From: Paenirhizobium daejeonense
GTDB taxonomy: Bacteria > Pseudomonadota > Alphaproteobacteria > Rhizobiales > Rhizobiaceae
Assembly (NCBI RefSeq): GCF_014280875.1
Contig: NZ_JACLAL010000002.1
Coordinates: forward strand, 645,001-709,000
Reading direction: 5' to 3'
Length of the DNA: 64,000 bases
The notes under the pieces were generated by a model. The model worked only from the letters and a program-made list of their open reading frames with translations. It made no database searches and was not told where the DNA came from. Made by a program: the position numbers and the translations under genes. Numbering within the stretch: the stretch's first letter is position 1; every line of letters starts with the position of its first letter. Below are positions 18,666-27,724 of the stretch, in pieces.

Positions 18666-19595
18666 ATGAAGCTGTCGCGTCAGTTCCCGGTCAATTCTCT
18701 TCGCGTGTTCGAGGCGGCGGCGAAACTCGGCAGTTTCAGCAAGGCGGCGGAAGAACTGGGCATGACCCAGACGGCGGTGAGCTATCAGATCAAGCTGCTG
18801 GAGGGCTATGTCGGGGAAGCACTGTTCATCCGCCAGCCACGACAGACGATCCTGACGGAAACCGGCGCACGCATGCTGCCGAAGGTCATCGAGGGGTTCG
18901 GATGTCTGGCTGAAGCCGTACAGATCGCCCGGCGTTCCAACAGCGAATCCCTTGAGGTGAATGCCATTCCGACGGTGGCGTCACACTGGCTCGCGCGGCA
19001 TCTCGGCAGCTTCCAGCTTGCCCATCCGGAATTCTCAGTCCGCCTGCAGCGCGTGGCGCTCATGACGGATTTCAGGACCAGCAGCGCGGACCTCTCGATC
19101 GAATGGATACTGGGAGAGCGTCCCGATCTTTCCATCGTCGAACTGAGGGAGCCGGTCTTTTCTCCCCTGCTGTCGCCGGAACTCGCCGCTAGGTTCGGCG
19201 GCTTGAAGGAACCCTCGGATCTCGTGAAACTGCCGCTCGTCAGCCCCCGGGATCCGTTATGGCCGAACTGGTTCGCCGCAGCCGGTGTCACAGCGCCGGA
19301 TATTCGTGGCGGCGGGAGCGGTAGCGACAACGATTACGAATCCCAGGACCTCGAAGTGAATGCGGCGCTTGCCCATCAGGGTGTGGCACTCGTCTCGCCG
19401 TTCTTCTTCCGCGACGAACTGGCCTCGGGCCGATTGATCCAGCCATTTCGGATCGCGATAAGAGCGCCCTATACTTTTGCGCTGGTCTGCCCCCATGCCC
19501 GGCGCAATGCTGGGAAGATCAAGACCTTCCGCAACTGGCTGACGACCACGCTCAATGCCGACATGAAGGCCTTCGAAGAGGCATCGCGGCGGTGA
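18666..19595 (+). CDS. LysR-family transcriptional regulator (GcvA-like), copy 1
   Basis: 309 residues. The winged HTH at residues 1-65 is the GcvA-type: MKLSRQFPVNSLRVFEAAAKLGSF, AAEELGMTQTAVSYQIKLLEG. An effector-binding domain of type-2 periplasmic-binding fold follows. It is paralogous to the two LysR genes downstream, and all three share the unusual opening MKLSR(Q/N)FP and the same upstream CTTATC(C)ATGAA string. It is divergent from a DUF1127 gene, with 109 bp between starts, a classical LysR target arrangement. It may regulate xdh or DUF1127 genes; this is inference. Confidence 0.9.
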   Translation: MKLSRQFPVNSLRVFEAAAKLGSFSKAAEELGMTQTAVSYQIKLLEGYVGEALFIRQPRQTILTETGARMLPKVIEGFGCLAEAVQIARRSNSESLEVNAIPTVASHWLARHLGSFQLAHPEFSVRLQRVALMTDFRTSSADLSIEWILGERPDLSIVELREPVFSPLLSPELAARFGGLKEPSDLVKLPLVSPRDPLWPNWFAAAGVTAPDIRGGGSGSDNDYESQDLEVNAALAHQGVALVSPFFFRDELASGRLIQPFRIAIRAPYTFALVCPHARRNAGKIKTFRNWLTTTLNADMKAFEEASRR

Positions 19596-19998
19596 AGAAG
19601 ACTGAGGAAATGCTTCAGACAGAGTTCTCCGACGGGACGGTGGCAGAGGGCTTAGCTATAGATCTGCGAGGCAAGACGAATAAAAGTAGCCGCCCCGCAG
19701 GAGTTGGTTCGCGACACATATCGGCGACAGGTGTGTCGGCCGGTCGCTCGACGGTCGGGGAGACTTCGGCGACCGGCCCATCGACAGGCGGATTGTCGAA
19801 AAGGTTAATCCGCCGGCCGAAAAGACCGCGAAGCGTTTCGTATGGATTGCCCGAAAAAAGCAGAAAAGGCCCGAATGCGGACAAGGCGAAAACCTCCGCG
19901 TTGCATCTGTTGATCTGTTGCGTTCGCGGAAAAATTGCCTCGTCGGGCAGATTCAATCCAATTCGAAATCGGATAGGGGGTATGAAGAGGCTTTATCC
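19596..19998. other. 403-bp interval between LysR copies 1 and 2, no convincing gene
   Basis: Open frames exist on both strands (for example 113 codons, minus strand, 19615-19956), but they show no family motif, no good ribosome site and a proline/arginine-rich shadow composition. There are GC-rich imperfect repeats GCCGGTCGCTCGACGGTCGG / GCGACCGGCCCATCGAC around 19738-19790. It probably contains the promoter of the second LysR gene. Confidence 0.4.
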
Positions 19999-20898
19999 AT
20001 GAAATTGTCTCGCCAGTTCCCCCTGAATGCCCTGCGTGTCTTCGAAACCGTTGCACGGCTGCAGAACTTCACCCGTGCCGGCGATGAACTCGGCATGACC
20101 CAGACAGCCGTGAGCTATCAGATCAAGCTTTTGGAGGAACACCTCGGAGAAGCGGTGTTCATTCGCAAGCCGAGAGCGCTGCAGCTGACGCTTGCCGGCG
20201 AACGCCTGTTGCCGAGGGTGACGGAGGCCTTCGGCCTGCTCAATGATGCGGTCAATCAGGCTCGTCACGGCGCAGATGAAATCCTCGAGATACACTCGAC
20301 CCCAACTTTTGCCTCCCATTGGCTGGCGCGAAATCTCGGTGCATTCCAGCTCGAATATCCGCATATCGCGGTCCGTCTACAACGCGGTACGCAACTGACC
20401 AACTTCAACCGGGAGCCGGCCGATGTCGCGATCCGAATCGGCATCGGTCCCTGGCAAGGTCTGGTGTGCCATCCGCTCATCCGGCTGTCCTACACCCCCA
20501 TGCTCAGCCCGCGCCTCGCCAAAAGCATCGGCGGCGTAAGCGAACCGGGCGACCTCCTGAAACTGCCGCTGATCTCCGACGACGACGACGGCAGGTGGAA
20601 GGTATGGTTCGCGGAGGCCGGCGTCGATACCCTGCAGGGCAATACCCGCCGCCTCAACGCCTTCGGCGCGCTCGACCTCGAGACCGGAGCAGCGCTTGCC
20701 GGCCACGGCGTGGCGATGCTGAGTCCCTTCTACGTGCAGGAAGAGCTGGCTTCCGGCCGGTTGATACAACCCTTCGACCTCAGTTGGACCGACGATAACA
20801 CCTATTGGCTCGTCTATCCCCATGGACGCCGCAACCTGCCCAAGATCAAGGCCTTTCAGGAGTGGCTCACGAGAGCACTACCCGCACTTCAGAGATAA
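19999..20898 (+). CDS. LysR-family transcriptional regulator (GcvA-like), copy 2
   Basis: 299 residues from ATG 19999 (MKLSRQFPLNALRVFET); a longer start at 19918 lacks homology to its paralogues. HTH: DELGMTQTAVSYQIKLLEEHLGEAVF. The effector domain carries the GcvA-type segments STPTFASHWLARNLGAFQ and SGRLIQPFDL. Close in pattern to copies 1 and 3, so tandem duplication followed by divergence is likely. The DUF1127 gene at 20889-21140 runs towards its 3' end, with a 10-bp tail overlap. Confidence 0.92.
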   Translation: MKLSRQFPLNALRVFETVARLQNFTRAGDELGMTQTAVSYQIKLLEEHLGEAVFIRKPRALQLTLAGERLLPRVTEAFGLLNDAVNQARHGADEILEIHSTPTFASHWLARNLGAFQLEYPHIAVRLQRGTQLTNFNREPADVAIRIGIGPWQGLVCHPLIRLSYTPMLSPRLAKSIGGVSEPGDLLKLPLISDDDDGRWKVWFAEAGVDTLQGNTRRLNAFGALDLETGAALAGHGVAMLSPFYVQEELASGRLIQPFDLSWTDDNTYWLVYPHGRRNLPKIKAFQEWLTRALPALQR

Positions 20899-21140
20899 CG
20901 CGGCGGGTCGCGGACGACGGACCAGGTGTCGTGGTCGTACCGCTCTTTGCCGCCACCGGGTGTCAGGTGACCGTCCATAAGTCCGATGTCGCGCATCAAA
21001 TGTTCAGGCATCAGCTCCCGCCTGCGAACCAGCGCCGTCAGAAAGCGCATGCTCAGGGCAACGGTCCCGCTTTTCCAGCGATAAAGGCGCAGGAAGCCAT
21101 CCGGCATAACATATGTCATGGCAGACCTCTCGTTGATCAT
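20889..21140 (-). CDS. small DUF1127-like protein
   Basis: 83 residues, ATG 21140. The N-terminal part is basic and aromatic (FLRLYRWKSG), the second helix carries RRRELMPEHLMRDIGLMDG, which fits the DUF1127 pattern (x-L-x-D-I-G-L), and the C terminus is hydrophilic. It is divergent from LysR copy 3, with 94 bp between starts. Together with the 18326 gene it makes two DUF1127/LysR divergent pairs in 2.8 kb. Function unknown; the family call is by motif only. Confidence 0.68.
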   Translation of the reverse strand: MINERSAMTYVMPDGFLRLYRWKSGTVALSMRFLTALVRRRELMPEHLMRDIGLMDGHLTPGGGKERYDHDTWSVVRDPPRYL

Positions 21141-21234
21141 GAAGAATTAGAATTGATCTATGGGGATAGAATGCGCGCGTTTATCGCGGTATTCCAACGA
21201 AAGATCCGTCTGCATGGATCAAGAGGACTTATCC

Positions 21235-22134
21235 ATGAAACTGTCCCGCAATTTCCCGCTGAACGGTATGCGGGTCTTCGAGGCCGCGGCCCGGCACCTG
21301 AGCTTCACCAGGGCGGGCGAGGAACTGGGAATGACGCAGACTGCCGTCAGCTACCAGATCAAGCTGCTGGAGGAGATGCTCGGCGAGCCGCTTTTCCTGC
21401 GCCGGCCAAGGCAGGTCACCCTGACGGAAGCAGGGGCGAGCCTCGCGCCAAAGGTGGCGGAAGCCTTCGGCCTTTTGCAGGAAGCCGTCGCCAATATGCG
21501 CGAGACGGCGCAGGTCACGCTCACCATCCACTGCACAGCGACATTCGCCCAGCAATGGCTGGCACGGCGGATCGGTGATTTCCAGATCAGGCATCCGAAC
21601 ATCGCGGTGCGCCTCGAGGCATCATCCGCACTGATCGACTTCAACAGCACGGAAGCCGACATCGCCATCCGCACCGGCGACGGAACATGGCCCGGCCTCT
21701 ACAGCCAGTTCCTGATGTACAGCGGTTTCACGCCTATGCTCAGTCCGGCACTTGCACAAAGCGTCGGAGGTCTGCACCGGCCGGAAGACCTCCTGAAGCT
21801 GCGCATCATCGATCCGAGTGATCCCTGGTGGCGCATCTGGTTCAGTGCCGCCGGCGTCGCCGATCCTGATCTGGACAGCCGCCCACGCAGCCGGCTCGGG
21901 GCCCAGACATTCGAGGCGAATGCCGCCATGGCCGGTCAGGGCGTCGGCATCCTGACCCCGAAATTCTATCGTGACGAGATCGCCATGGGCCGCCTTTTCC
22001 AGCCTTTCGATATCATGGGTCGCGACGGCCACGACTACTGGCTCGCCTACCCGGAAGCCAAGCGCAAGCTGCCGAAGATAAGGGCATTCCATGCCTGGAT
22101 CGTGGAAACGCTGGAAACGGACGGCCTCACCTGA
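21235..22134 (+). CDS. LysR-family transcriptional regulator (GcvA-like), copy 3
   Basis: 299 residues from ATG 21235 (MKLSRNFPLNGMRVFEA); the frame is open back to 21160 but the paralogues fix this start. HTH: EELGMTQTAVSYQIKLLEEMLGEPLF. Effector domain: TATFAQQWLARRIGDFQ. The promoter area is shared with the divergent DUF1127 gene. Effector unknown; amino acid or purine signals are possible given GcvA relatives and the flanking purine genes, but neither is shown. Confidence 0.92.
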   Translation: MKLSRNFPLNGMRVFEAAARHLSFTRAGEELGMTQTAVSYQIKLLEEMLGEPLFLRRPRQVTLTEAGASLAPKVAEAFGLLQEAVANMRETAQVTLTIHCTATFAQQWLARRIGDFQIRHPNIAVRLEASSALIDFNSTEADIAIRTGDGTWPGLYSQFLMYSGFTPMLSPALAQSVGGLHRPEDLLKLRIIDPSDPWWRIWFSAAGVADPDLDSRPRSRLGAQTFEANAAMAGQGVGILTPKFYRDEIAMGRLFQPFDIMGRDGHDYWLAYPEAKRKLPKIRAFHAWIVETLETDGLT

Positions 22135-22155
22135 GCTTCGCCGATCAGTCTTGGC

Positions 22156-22506
22156 TTAGAAGGACATGTCCGGTGCATAGAAACATCGGGGCGTGTTTTC
22201 GTCCGGAAAGAGACACAGGTGATATTCGCTGTCCTGGGATCGGCGGGTGGTGCTCTGTGGGAACTTGAAGATGTGTTTGCGGGTGATAAGCCGGTGATCG
22301 CCCGGCGCAAGTGTCAGCTGATATCCACCCGGCACGATCCTGACGCTCGACGACGGTATCTCTTGACAGTCGCCGGTGTGACCATCCCCGTTGCAGCAAT
22401 AGAGATCGTAGCTCCAGCCGGAATGAGCATCGTGAGCTTCGACAGTGAACGCATAGATTGTAATGCTGACGAGTATCAATGCCAAGCGCATGGGCGGCTT
22501 CTCCAT
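22156..22506 (-). CDS. small secreted Cys-rich protein of unknown function
   Basis: About 116 residues from ATG 22506 (MEKPPMRLALILVSITIYA), giving a signal peptide ending near VEA|HDA. The frame is open further upstream to 22563. The mature part holds five or so cysteines: an adjacent pair in DLYCCNGDGHTGDCQEIP, then CLF and CFY near the C terminus. It also has an RIVPGGYQLTLAPGDHRLI beta-rich block. Exported and probably disulfide-bonded. No named family recognised. It is convergent with LysR copy 3. Confidence 0.65.
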   Translation of the reverse strand: MEKPPMRLALILVSITIYAFTVEAHDAHSGWSYDLYCCNGDGHTGDCQEIPSSSVRIVPGGYQLTLAPGDHRLITRKHIFKFPQSTTRRSQDSEYHLCLFPDENTPRCFYAPDMSF

Positions 22507-22721
22507 TGAATGAAGGCCTCCGCCGGTACGCACGACCACCTCCCGGCGGGTTTGCATCACCAATGTAACAGCTAACGAATATTAGAATAAGAACATAAAT
22601 TGAGGGATGGGTTTTCGCGGTGCACAAATCACCGGGGAAAGCGTCGATTTCGCCCCCTGCCCCCTTTCAATCCAAAGGCTTTTTCGACAAGGTTTCAGGT
22701 CGGGGAAGAAAGGGATTTTCC

Positions 22722-23957
22722 ATGTATGAATTTGCCATAGCCTGGGAATGGCTTGCCTTTGCCGTTCGCTGGCTGCATGTCGTGACCGCCATCGCCTGGA
22801 TCGGTTCGTCCTTCTACTTCATCGCGCTCGATCTCGGCCTCGTGAAGCGAGACCACCTGCCTGCAGGCGTTTACGGCGAGGAATGGCAGGTTCACGGGGG
22901 CGGTTTCTACCACATCCAGAAATATCTGGTCGCGCCGGCCTCCATGCCGGAACATCTGACCTGGTTCAAATGGGAAGCCTATACCACCTGGCTTTCGGGC
23001 TTCGCCCTGCTCTGTGTGGTCTATTACGGCGGCGCCGATCTCTTTCTGATCGACCGCCATGTCCTTGATGTAGACCAGTGGCAAGCGATCGGCCTTTCGC
23101 TCGCGTCCCTCGGCGTCGGCTGGGTACTCTACGACCTCCTGTGCAAGTCGCCGCTTGGCAAGAACACCTGGGGCCTGATGGCATTTCTCTATGTCGTGCT
23201 GGTCGCCATGGCCTGGGGCTACACCCAGATCTTCACCGGCCGCGCTGCCTTCCTGCATCTCGGTGCCTTCACGGCGACGATCATGTCGGCCAATGTCTTT
23301 TTCATCATCATTCCCAACCAGAAGATCGTCGTCGCCGACCTCATCGCCGGCCGCACGCCGGATCCGAAGCTCGGGGCACAGGCCAAGCAGCGCTCGCTGC
23401 ACAACAACTACCTGACGCTTCCCGTCATCTTCTTCATGCTGTCGAACCACTATCCCCTGGCCTTCGGCACCGCCTACAACTGGATCATCGCCGCGCTGGT
23501 CTTCCTGATGGGCGTCACCATCCGCCACTGGTTCAACACCACTCATGCCCGCAAGGGCCGCCCGCTCTGGACCTGGATGGTCACGACCGTTTTGTTCATC
23601 GTCATCATCTGGCTTTCGACCGTGCAGAAGCCCGTTTCGGAAGATGAAGTATCGGTGGCTCCCGTCTACCAGCGCTTCGCCGTGAACGCTCATTTCCCGG
23701 CCGTGAAGGACGTCGTCGCCAGCCGCTGTTCCATGTGCCACGCCGCGGAGCCCGTCTGGGACGGCGTGGCGCGTGCGCCAAAATCCGTGAAGCTCGAAAG
23801 TGACGCCGAGATCGCCGCACACGCCCGCGAGATCTATCTGCAGGCCGGCCGCGCCCATGCCATGCCGCCCGGCAACATCACCGAGGTCAGCGCCGAAGAA
23901 CGCGCGCTTCTCGTTGCCTGGTATGAAAGCTCAGTCTCCGGGGAAAGCAGCCAATGA
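22722..23957 (+). CDS. puuD: membrane urate hydroxylase PuuD with C-terminal cytochrome c domain
   Basis: Oxidises urate to 5-hydroxyisourate in the inner membrane without H2O2, passing electrons to its own c-type haem. 411 residues from ATG 22722; an upstream in-frame GTG at 22620 is unlikely. It has about eight hydrophobic helices, an N-terminal WLHVVTAIAWIGSSF block, a DUF989-type core, then a haem site CSMCH near residue 341 with the following TEV-type methionine region (AMPPGN). The stop overlaps the guaD start in ATGA, so the two are translationally coupled. Confidence 0.94.
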   Translation: MYEFAIAWEWLAFAVRWLHVVTAIAWIGSSFYFIALDLGLVKRDHLPAGVYGEEWQVHGGGFYHIQKYLVAPASMPEHLTWFKWEAYTTWLSGFALLCVVYYGGADLFLIDRHVLDVDQWQAIGLSLASLGVGWVLYDLLCKSPLGKNTWGLMAFLYVVLVAMAWGYTQIFTGRAAFLHLGAFTATIMSANVFFIIIPNQKIVVADLIAGRTPDPKLGAQAKQRSLHNNYLTLPVIFFMLSNHYPLAFGTAYNWIIAALVFLMGVTIRHWFNTTHARKGRPLWTWMVTTVLFIVIIWLSTVQKPVSEDEVSVAPVYQRFAVNAHFPAVKDVVASRCSMCHAAEPVWDGVARAPKSVKLESDAEIAAHAREIYLQAGRAHAMPPGNITEVSAEERALLVAWYESSVSGESSQ

Positions 23958-25261
23958 CAGCCACCCTCTATCGCGGCCGCCTTCTCTCCTTCCTCCGCAC
24001 GCCCGAAAGCGTGGCCGACGAGGGAAGCTACCGTTATGAGAGCGACGGCGCGCTGGTGGTCGAGAACGGCCGGATCGCCGCAATGGGTGACTACGCCTCC
24101 GTGAAAGCCGAAGCAGCCCCCGATGCCATCGAAATCGATCATCGGCCGCATCTCATCCTGCCCGGCCTGATCGATACTCATGTGCATTTTCCACAGATGC
24201 AGGTGATCGGCTCCTATGCCGCCAACCTGCTGGAATGGCTGAACACCTACACCTTCCCCGAGGAATGCCGCTTCGTCGAGACCGCCCACGCTGAACGTAT
24301 CGCCCGGCACTTCTTCGACGAGTTCTTCCGCAACGGCACGACGACCGCCGTCGCCTATTGCTCCGTGCACAAGGCCTCCGCCGACGCCTTCTTCGCCGAG
24401 AACCTTCGCCGCGGCAGCCTGATGGTCGCCGGCAAGGTGATGATGGACCGCAATGCCCCGCAAGGTCTGCTGGACACCCCTCAGATGGCCTATGACGAGA
24501 CGCGGCAGGTGATCGCCGACTGGCACGGCAAGGGCCGCAACCACGTCGCCATCACGCCGCGCTTCGCCATCACCTCCACCCCGGAGCAGATGGCCGCCAC
24601 CCAGGCGCTGGCCGAGGAATTTCCCGAACTCCACATCCAGACGCATCTTTCGGAAAACCGCGAGGAGATCGACTTCACCTGCTCGCTCTATCCGGAAGCG
24701 ACCGACTATACGGATATCTATGCCCGCTACGGCCTGCTAGGCCGCAAGACCCTGCTCGGCCACGCCATCCACCTCTCCGACCGGGAGGCGGACGCCATAT
24801 CGGAAGCCGGTTCGATCGCCGTCCACTGCCCGACGTCCAACCTCTTCCTCGGTTCCGGCCTCTTCCCGATGAAACGCTACCAGCGCCGCGACAAGCCGGT
24901 GCGCATCTCGGTGGCAACCGACATCGGCGGCGGCTCCAGCTATTCCATGCTCAAGACCATGGACGAGGCCTACAAGATCCAGCAGTTGCAGGAAGAACGC
25001 CTCAACCCTCTGGAAAGCTTCCACCTGATGACACTCGGCAATGCCGAGGCGCTGTCGCTCTCGGACCGTATCGGCACGCTGGAGATCGGCACCGATGCCG
25101 ATTTCATCGTGCTCGATTCCGCTGCCACGCCCGCCATGGCGCTGCGCATGGAAACGGTCAAAACCCTTGCGGAAGAACTCTTTCTGCTGCAGACGTTGGG
25201 AGACGACCGCTCGGTGGTCGAAACCTATGTGGCCGGATGCGCCGTGAAGGGCAGAAGCTAG
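23954..25261 (+). CDS. guaD: guanine deaminase
   Basis: Converts guanine to xanthine and ammonia, feeding XDH. 435 residues, amidohydrolase superfamily. Zinc and active-site motifs: DTHVHFPQMQ near residue 75, IQTHLSENREE near 225, GHAIHLSD near 269 and VATDIGGGSSYSML near 320. The TNLFLGSG-type guanine deaminase block is present as SNLFLGSGLFP. Coupled to puuD by an ATGA overlap, so two non-consecutive steps of purine breakdown are made together. Confidence 0.96.
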   Translation: MTATLYRGRLLSFLRTPESVADEGSYRYESDGALVVENGRIAAMGDYASVKAEAAPDAIEIDHRPHLILPGLIDTHVHFPQMQVIGSYAANLLEWLNTYTFPEECRFVETAHAERIARHFFDEFFRNGTTTAVAYCSVHKASADAFFAENLRRGSLMVAGKVMMDRNAPQGLLDTPQMAYDETRQVIADWHGKGRNHVAITPRFAITSTPEQMAATQALAEEFPELHIQTHLSENREEIDFTCSLYPEATDYTDIYARYGLLGRKTLLGHAIHLSDREADAISEAGSIAVHCPTSNLFLGSGLFPMKRYQRRDKPVRISVATDIGGGSSYSMLKTMDEAYKIQQLQEERLNPLESFHLMTLGNAEALSLSDRIGTLEIGTDADFIVLDSAATPAMALRMETVKTLAEELFLLQTLGDDRSVVETYVAGCAVKGRS

Positions 25262-25288
25262 CCGCCATACCTGAAGACTGGTCGAAAC

Positions 25289-25729
25289 GTGCTGCAGCTC
25301 TTTCTCAATCTAGCGGTCGGAACGCTGGTCATTTCGCTGACCGTTATCATCCACACCTTTGGCCTCATGGCGGTCACACACGCAATGAGCTGGGTCACGG
25401 CGCATATGCGCCTGCATGCCCGCCGCAGCCGTATCCTGGCGATGAATACCGTCGTACTGGGCATATTTGCCGTGCTGACGACCGAAGTGTGGCTCTGGGC
25501 GCTAACCTTCCATGAGATCGGTTTTTTCAACGATTTCACGACATCGCTTTATTTTTCCACCGTCACCTTCTCGACCATCGGCTACGGCGACGTCTTTCCT
25601 CATCCCGAGTGGCGTATGCTGGCGGGACTGGAAGGCGTGAACGGTTTCCTACTGATCGGCTGGTCTACCGCCTATCTCGTCGCGGCCGGCATAAGGGTCG
25701 GTCCCTTTCGCTCCGGAGAGCATTTCTGA
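25289..25729 (+). CDS. two-helix potassium channel family protein
   Basis: 146 residues, GTG start at 25289. Hydrophobic helices at the N terminus and around residue 52, a pore loop with the K+ selectivity filter TIGYGD near residue 97, and a final helix. No RCK/TrkA_N regulatory domain. Starts 27 bp after guaD on the same strand. Small ion channels of this Ion_trans_2 type are common next to unrelated rhizobial genes; no link to purines is evident. Confidence 0.82.
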   Translation: MLQLFLNLAVGTLVISLTVIIHTFGLMAVTHAMSWVTAHMRLHARRSRILAMNTVVLGIFAVLTTEVWLWALTFHEIGFFNDFTTSLYFSTVTFSTIGYGDVFPHPEWRMLAGLEGVNGFLLIGWSTAYLVAAGIRVGPFRSGEHF

Positions 25730-25768
25730 TGGCTCTCTGTCGCTAATTTCCAACTAAAGGCAATAGAA

Positions 25769-26914
25769 GTGTCCACTATTCTCGAAATCGCCGATCTCAA
25801 GGCGCTGGCGAAGCGTCGCGTTCCGAAGCTTTTCTTCGATTATGCCGATAGCGGTTCCTATACAGAATCCACCTATCGGGCCAACGAGTCGGATTTTTCC
25901 AGGATCAAGCTGCGTCAGCGCGTACTGGTCGACATGAGCGGCCGCTCGCTCGAAACCACGATGATCGGCGAGAAAGTCTCGATGCCGGTGGCGCTTGCCC
26001 CGACCGGACTTACCGGCATGCAGCATGCCGATGGCGAAATGCTGGCCGCGCAGGCAGCCGAGGAATTCGGCGTCCCATTCACGCTTTCGACCATGAGCAT
26101 CTGCTCGATCGAGGACGTGGTGTCGGTGACCAAAAAGCCGTTCTGGTTCCAGCTCTACGTCATGCGCGACCGTGATTTCGTGATGAACCTGATCGACCGC
26201 GCCAAGGCCGCGAAATGCTCGGCGCTGGTGCTGACCGCCGACCTTCAGATCCTCGGCCAGCGCCACAAGGACCTGCGCAACGGCCTGTCCGCGCCACCGA
26301 AGCTCACGCCGAAGCATCTCTACCAGATGGCGACCCGCCCGCGCTGGTGCTGGAACATGCTGCAGACCAGCCGCCGCACCTTCCGCAACATCCACGGCCA
26401 TGCCAAGGGCGTAACCGATCTCGCCTCCCTCAACGCCTGGACCACGGAACAGTTCGACCCCCAGCTTTCGTGGAAGGATGTCGAGTGGATCCGTGAACGC
26501 TGGGGCGGCAAGCTCATCATCAAGGGCATTCTCGACGCCGAAGACGCGACGCTCGCCGCACAGACGGGTGCGGATGCGATCGTCGTTTCCAACCACGGCG
26601 GCCGCCAGCTCGATGGAGCGCATTCCTCGATCTCCATGCTGCCGAGGATCGTCGATGCCGTTGGCGACAAGATAGAAATCCATCTCGACGGCGGCATCCG
26701 CTCCGGTCAGGACGTGTTGAAGGCCGTGGCGCTCGGCGCAAAGGGAACCTTTATCGGCCGCCCCTTCCTTTACGGCCTCGGCGCCATGGGCAAGCCCGGA
26801 GTCACCAAGGCACTGGAAATCATCCGCAAGGAGATGGACACGACCATGGCGCTCTGCGGCAAGCGACGGATCGAGGACATCGATCGCCGGATCCTCGCGG
26901 AAAACCCGTACTGA
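25769..26914 (+). CDS. lldD: FMN-dependent L-lactate dehydrogenase / alpha-hydroxy-acid oxidase
   Basis: Oxidises L-lactate (or another 2-hydroxy acid) to the oxo acid, passing electrons to the respiratory chain. 381 residues, GTG start at 25769. TIM barrel with PVALAPTGLTGMQHADGE, FQLYVMRDRD near residue 130, the catalytic histidine in VSNHGGRQLDGA near 275, and the FMN-phosphate segments LDGGIRSGQD and GRPFLYG. LldD from other bacteria is membrane-associated through a loop. Substrate assignment between lactate and glycolate-like acids is inferred. Confidence 0.9.
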   Translation: MSTILEIADLKALAKRRVPKLFFDYADSGSYTESTYRANESDFSRIKLRQRVLVDMSGRSLETTMIGEKVSMPVALAPTGLTGMQHADGEMLAAQAAEEFGVPFTLSTMSICSIEDVVSVTKKPFWFQLYVMRDRDFVMNLIDRAKAAKCSALVLTADLQILGQRHKDLRNGLSAPPKLTPKHLYQMATRPRWCWNMLQTSRRTFRNIHGHAKGVTDLASLNAWTTEQFDPQLSWKDVEWIRERWGGKLIIKGILDAEDATLAAQTGADAIVVSNHGGRQLDGAHSSISMLPRIVDAVGDKIEIHLDGGIRSGQDVLKAVALGAKGTFIGRPFLYGLGAMGKPGVTKALEIIRKEMDTTMALCGKRRIEDIDRRILAENPY

Positions 26915-26935
26915 CAACAGATCGGGCACCTGACA

Positions 26936-27724
26936 TCAGGCGGAGAGCCTGTCGGCCAGCGCCTCCGCCAGATCCAGCATGCGTGTCTCGGGCGCATGCC
27001 CGATCAGCATCAACGCATGGCTGCCATCCGCCCAGTGAACGACGGTCATGCCATTGCGTTGCTCTGTCCGCATCGCAGCGGGTTTTCCATCCGAGCGAAC
27101 GATACAGAAGGCAAGCGGGCCGCTATCCGGATCGAGATAAAGGATCTGGGCCAGCGGCTTGCCGTCATAGGCCAGAACCTGCGCGCGCTTGTAGTCGAGA
27201 CCGTCGAAATCAAGCTGCTCAGGCGTCATCCGCATGTCGAGACGCCGATTGATGTCCGAAAGCTCCGCCGCCTGCTCGGCGGCCGTCGGTAGTACTCTGG
27301 AAAGTGTCTGTGAATCGTAGAGTGACATGTATTGCGCCACACGGCCTCGCCACTCCTCCGGTCCCTCTCCATCCTTCTCGAACCAATCAAGACCGACCCT
27401 CCCCACAAGGACACCGGCCATCACCGACGCAGCGATGGCGCCGAGAAGACCACGGCGACTGATACTGCCGACCATGATCGGCTGCGGCTTCATATTGATC
27501 GCCACAAGCATGGACTGTAATCGCCCAACTGGCGCTTCCCCAAGCAGGGGCGCGAACGAATGGCGATAATCGAGATTGGCGCGCATCAGGAATTCCAGCC
27601 GCTCGGCAACACCTGCGTCCTGTTCCAGCAGGCGCTCGATGCGGTCGCGCTCATCGCCGTCCAGTTCTCCATCGATGAAGGCCGTCAGGAGTTCGTCCGA
27701 TGGCATGATGTCTTCCTCGGTCAT
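26936..27724 (-). CDS. anti-sigma factor, membrane-anchored
   Basis: 262 residues. The start ATG at 27724 overlaps the sigma factor stop (ATGA). The longer reading frame to 28168 is just the sigma gene's other frame. The N-terminal ~90 residues have the helical zinc-less anti-sigma pattern (SDELLTAFIDGELDGDERDRIERLLEQD), then one transmembrane helix (GLLGAIAASVMAGVLVGRVG) and a periplasmic domain of about 150 residues with VHWADGSHALMLIG. It sequesters the partner ECF factor until an envelope signal arrives; the signal is unknown. Confidence 0.88.
   Translation of the reverse strand: MTEEDIMPSDELLTAFIDGELDGDERDRIERLLEQDAGVAERLEFLMRANLDYRHSFAPLLGEAPVGRLQSMLVAINMKPQPIMVGSISRRGLLGAIAASVMAGVLVGRVGLDWFEKDGEGPEEWRGRVAQYMSLYDSQTLSRVLPTAAEQAAELSDINRRLDMRMTPEQLDFDGLDYKRAQVLAYDGKPLAQILYLDPDSGPLAFCIVRSDGKPAAMRTEQRNGMTVVHWADGSHALMLIGHAPETRMLDLAEALADRLSA

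Noticed and set aside
19615..19956. 113-codon minus-strand frame between two LysR genes
   Set aside because: Expected place for a third DUF1127 partner, but it lacks the LxDIGL-type motif and a ribosome site.
25754..26929. 391-codon minus-strand frame
   Set aside because: Shadow of lldD.
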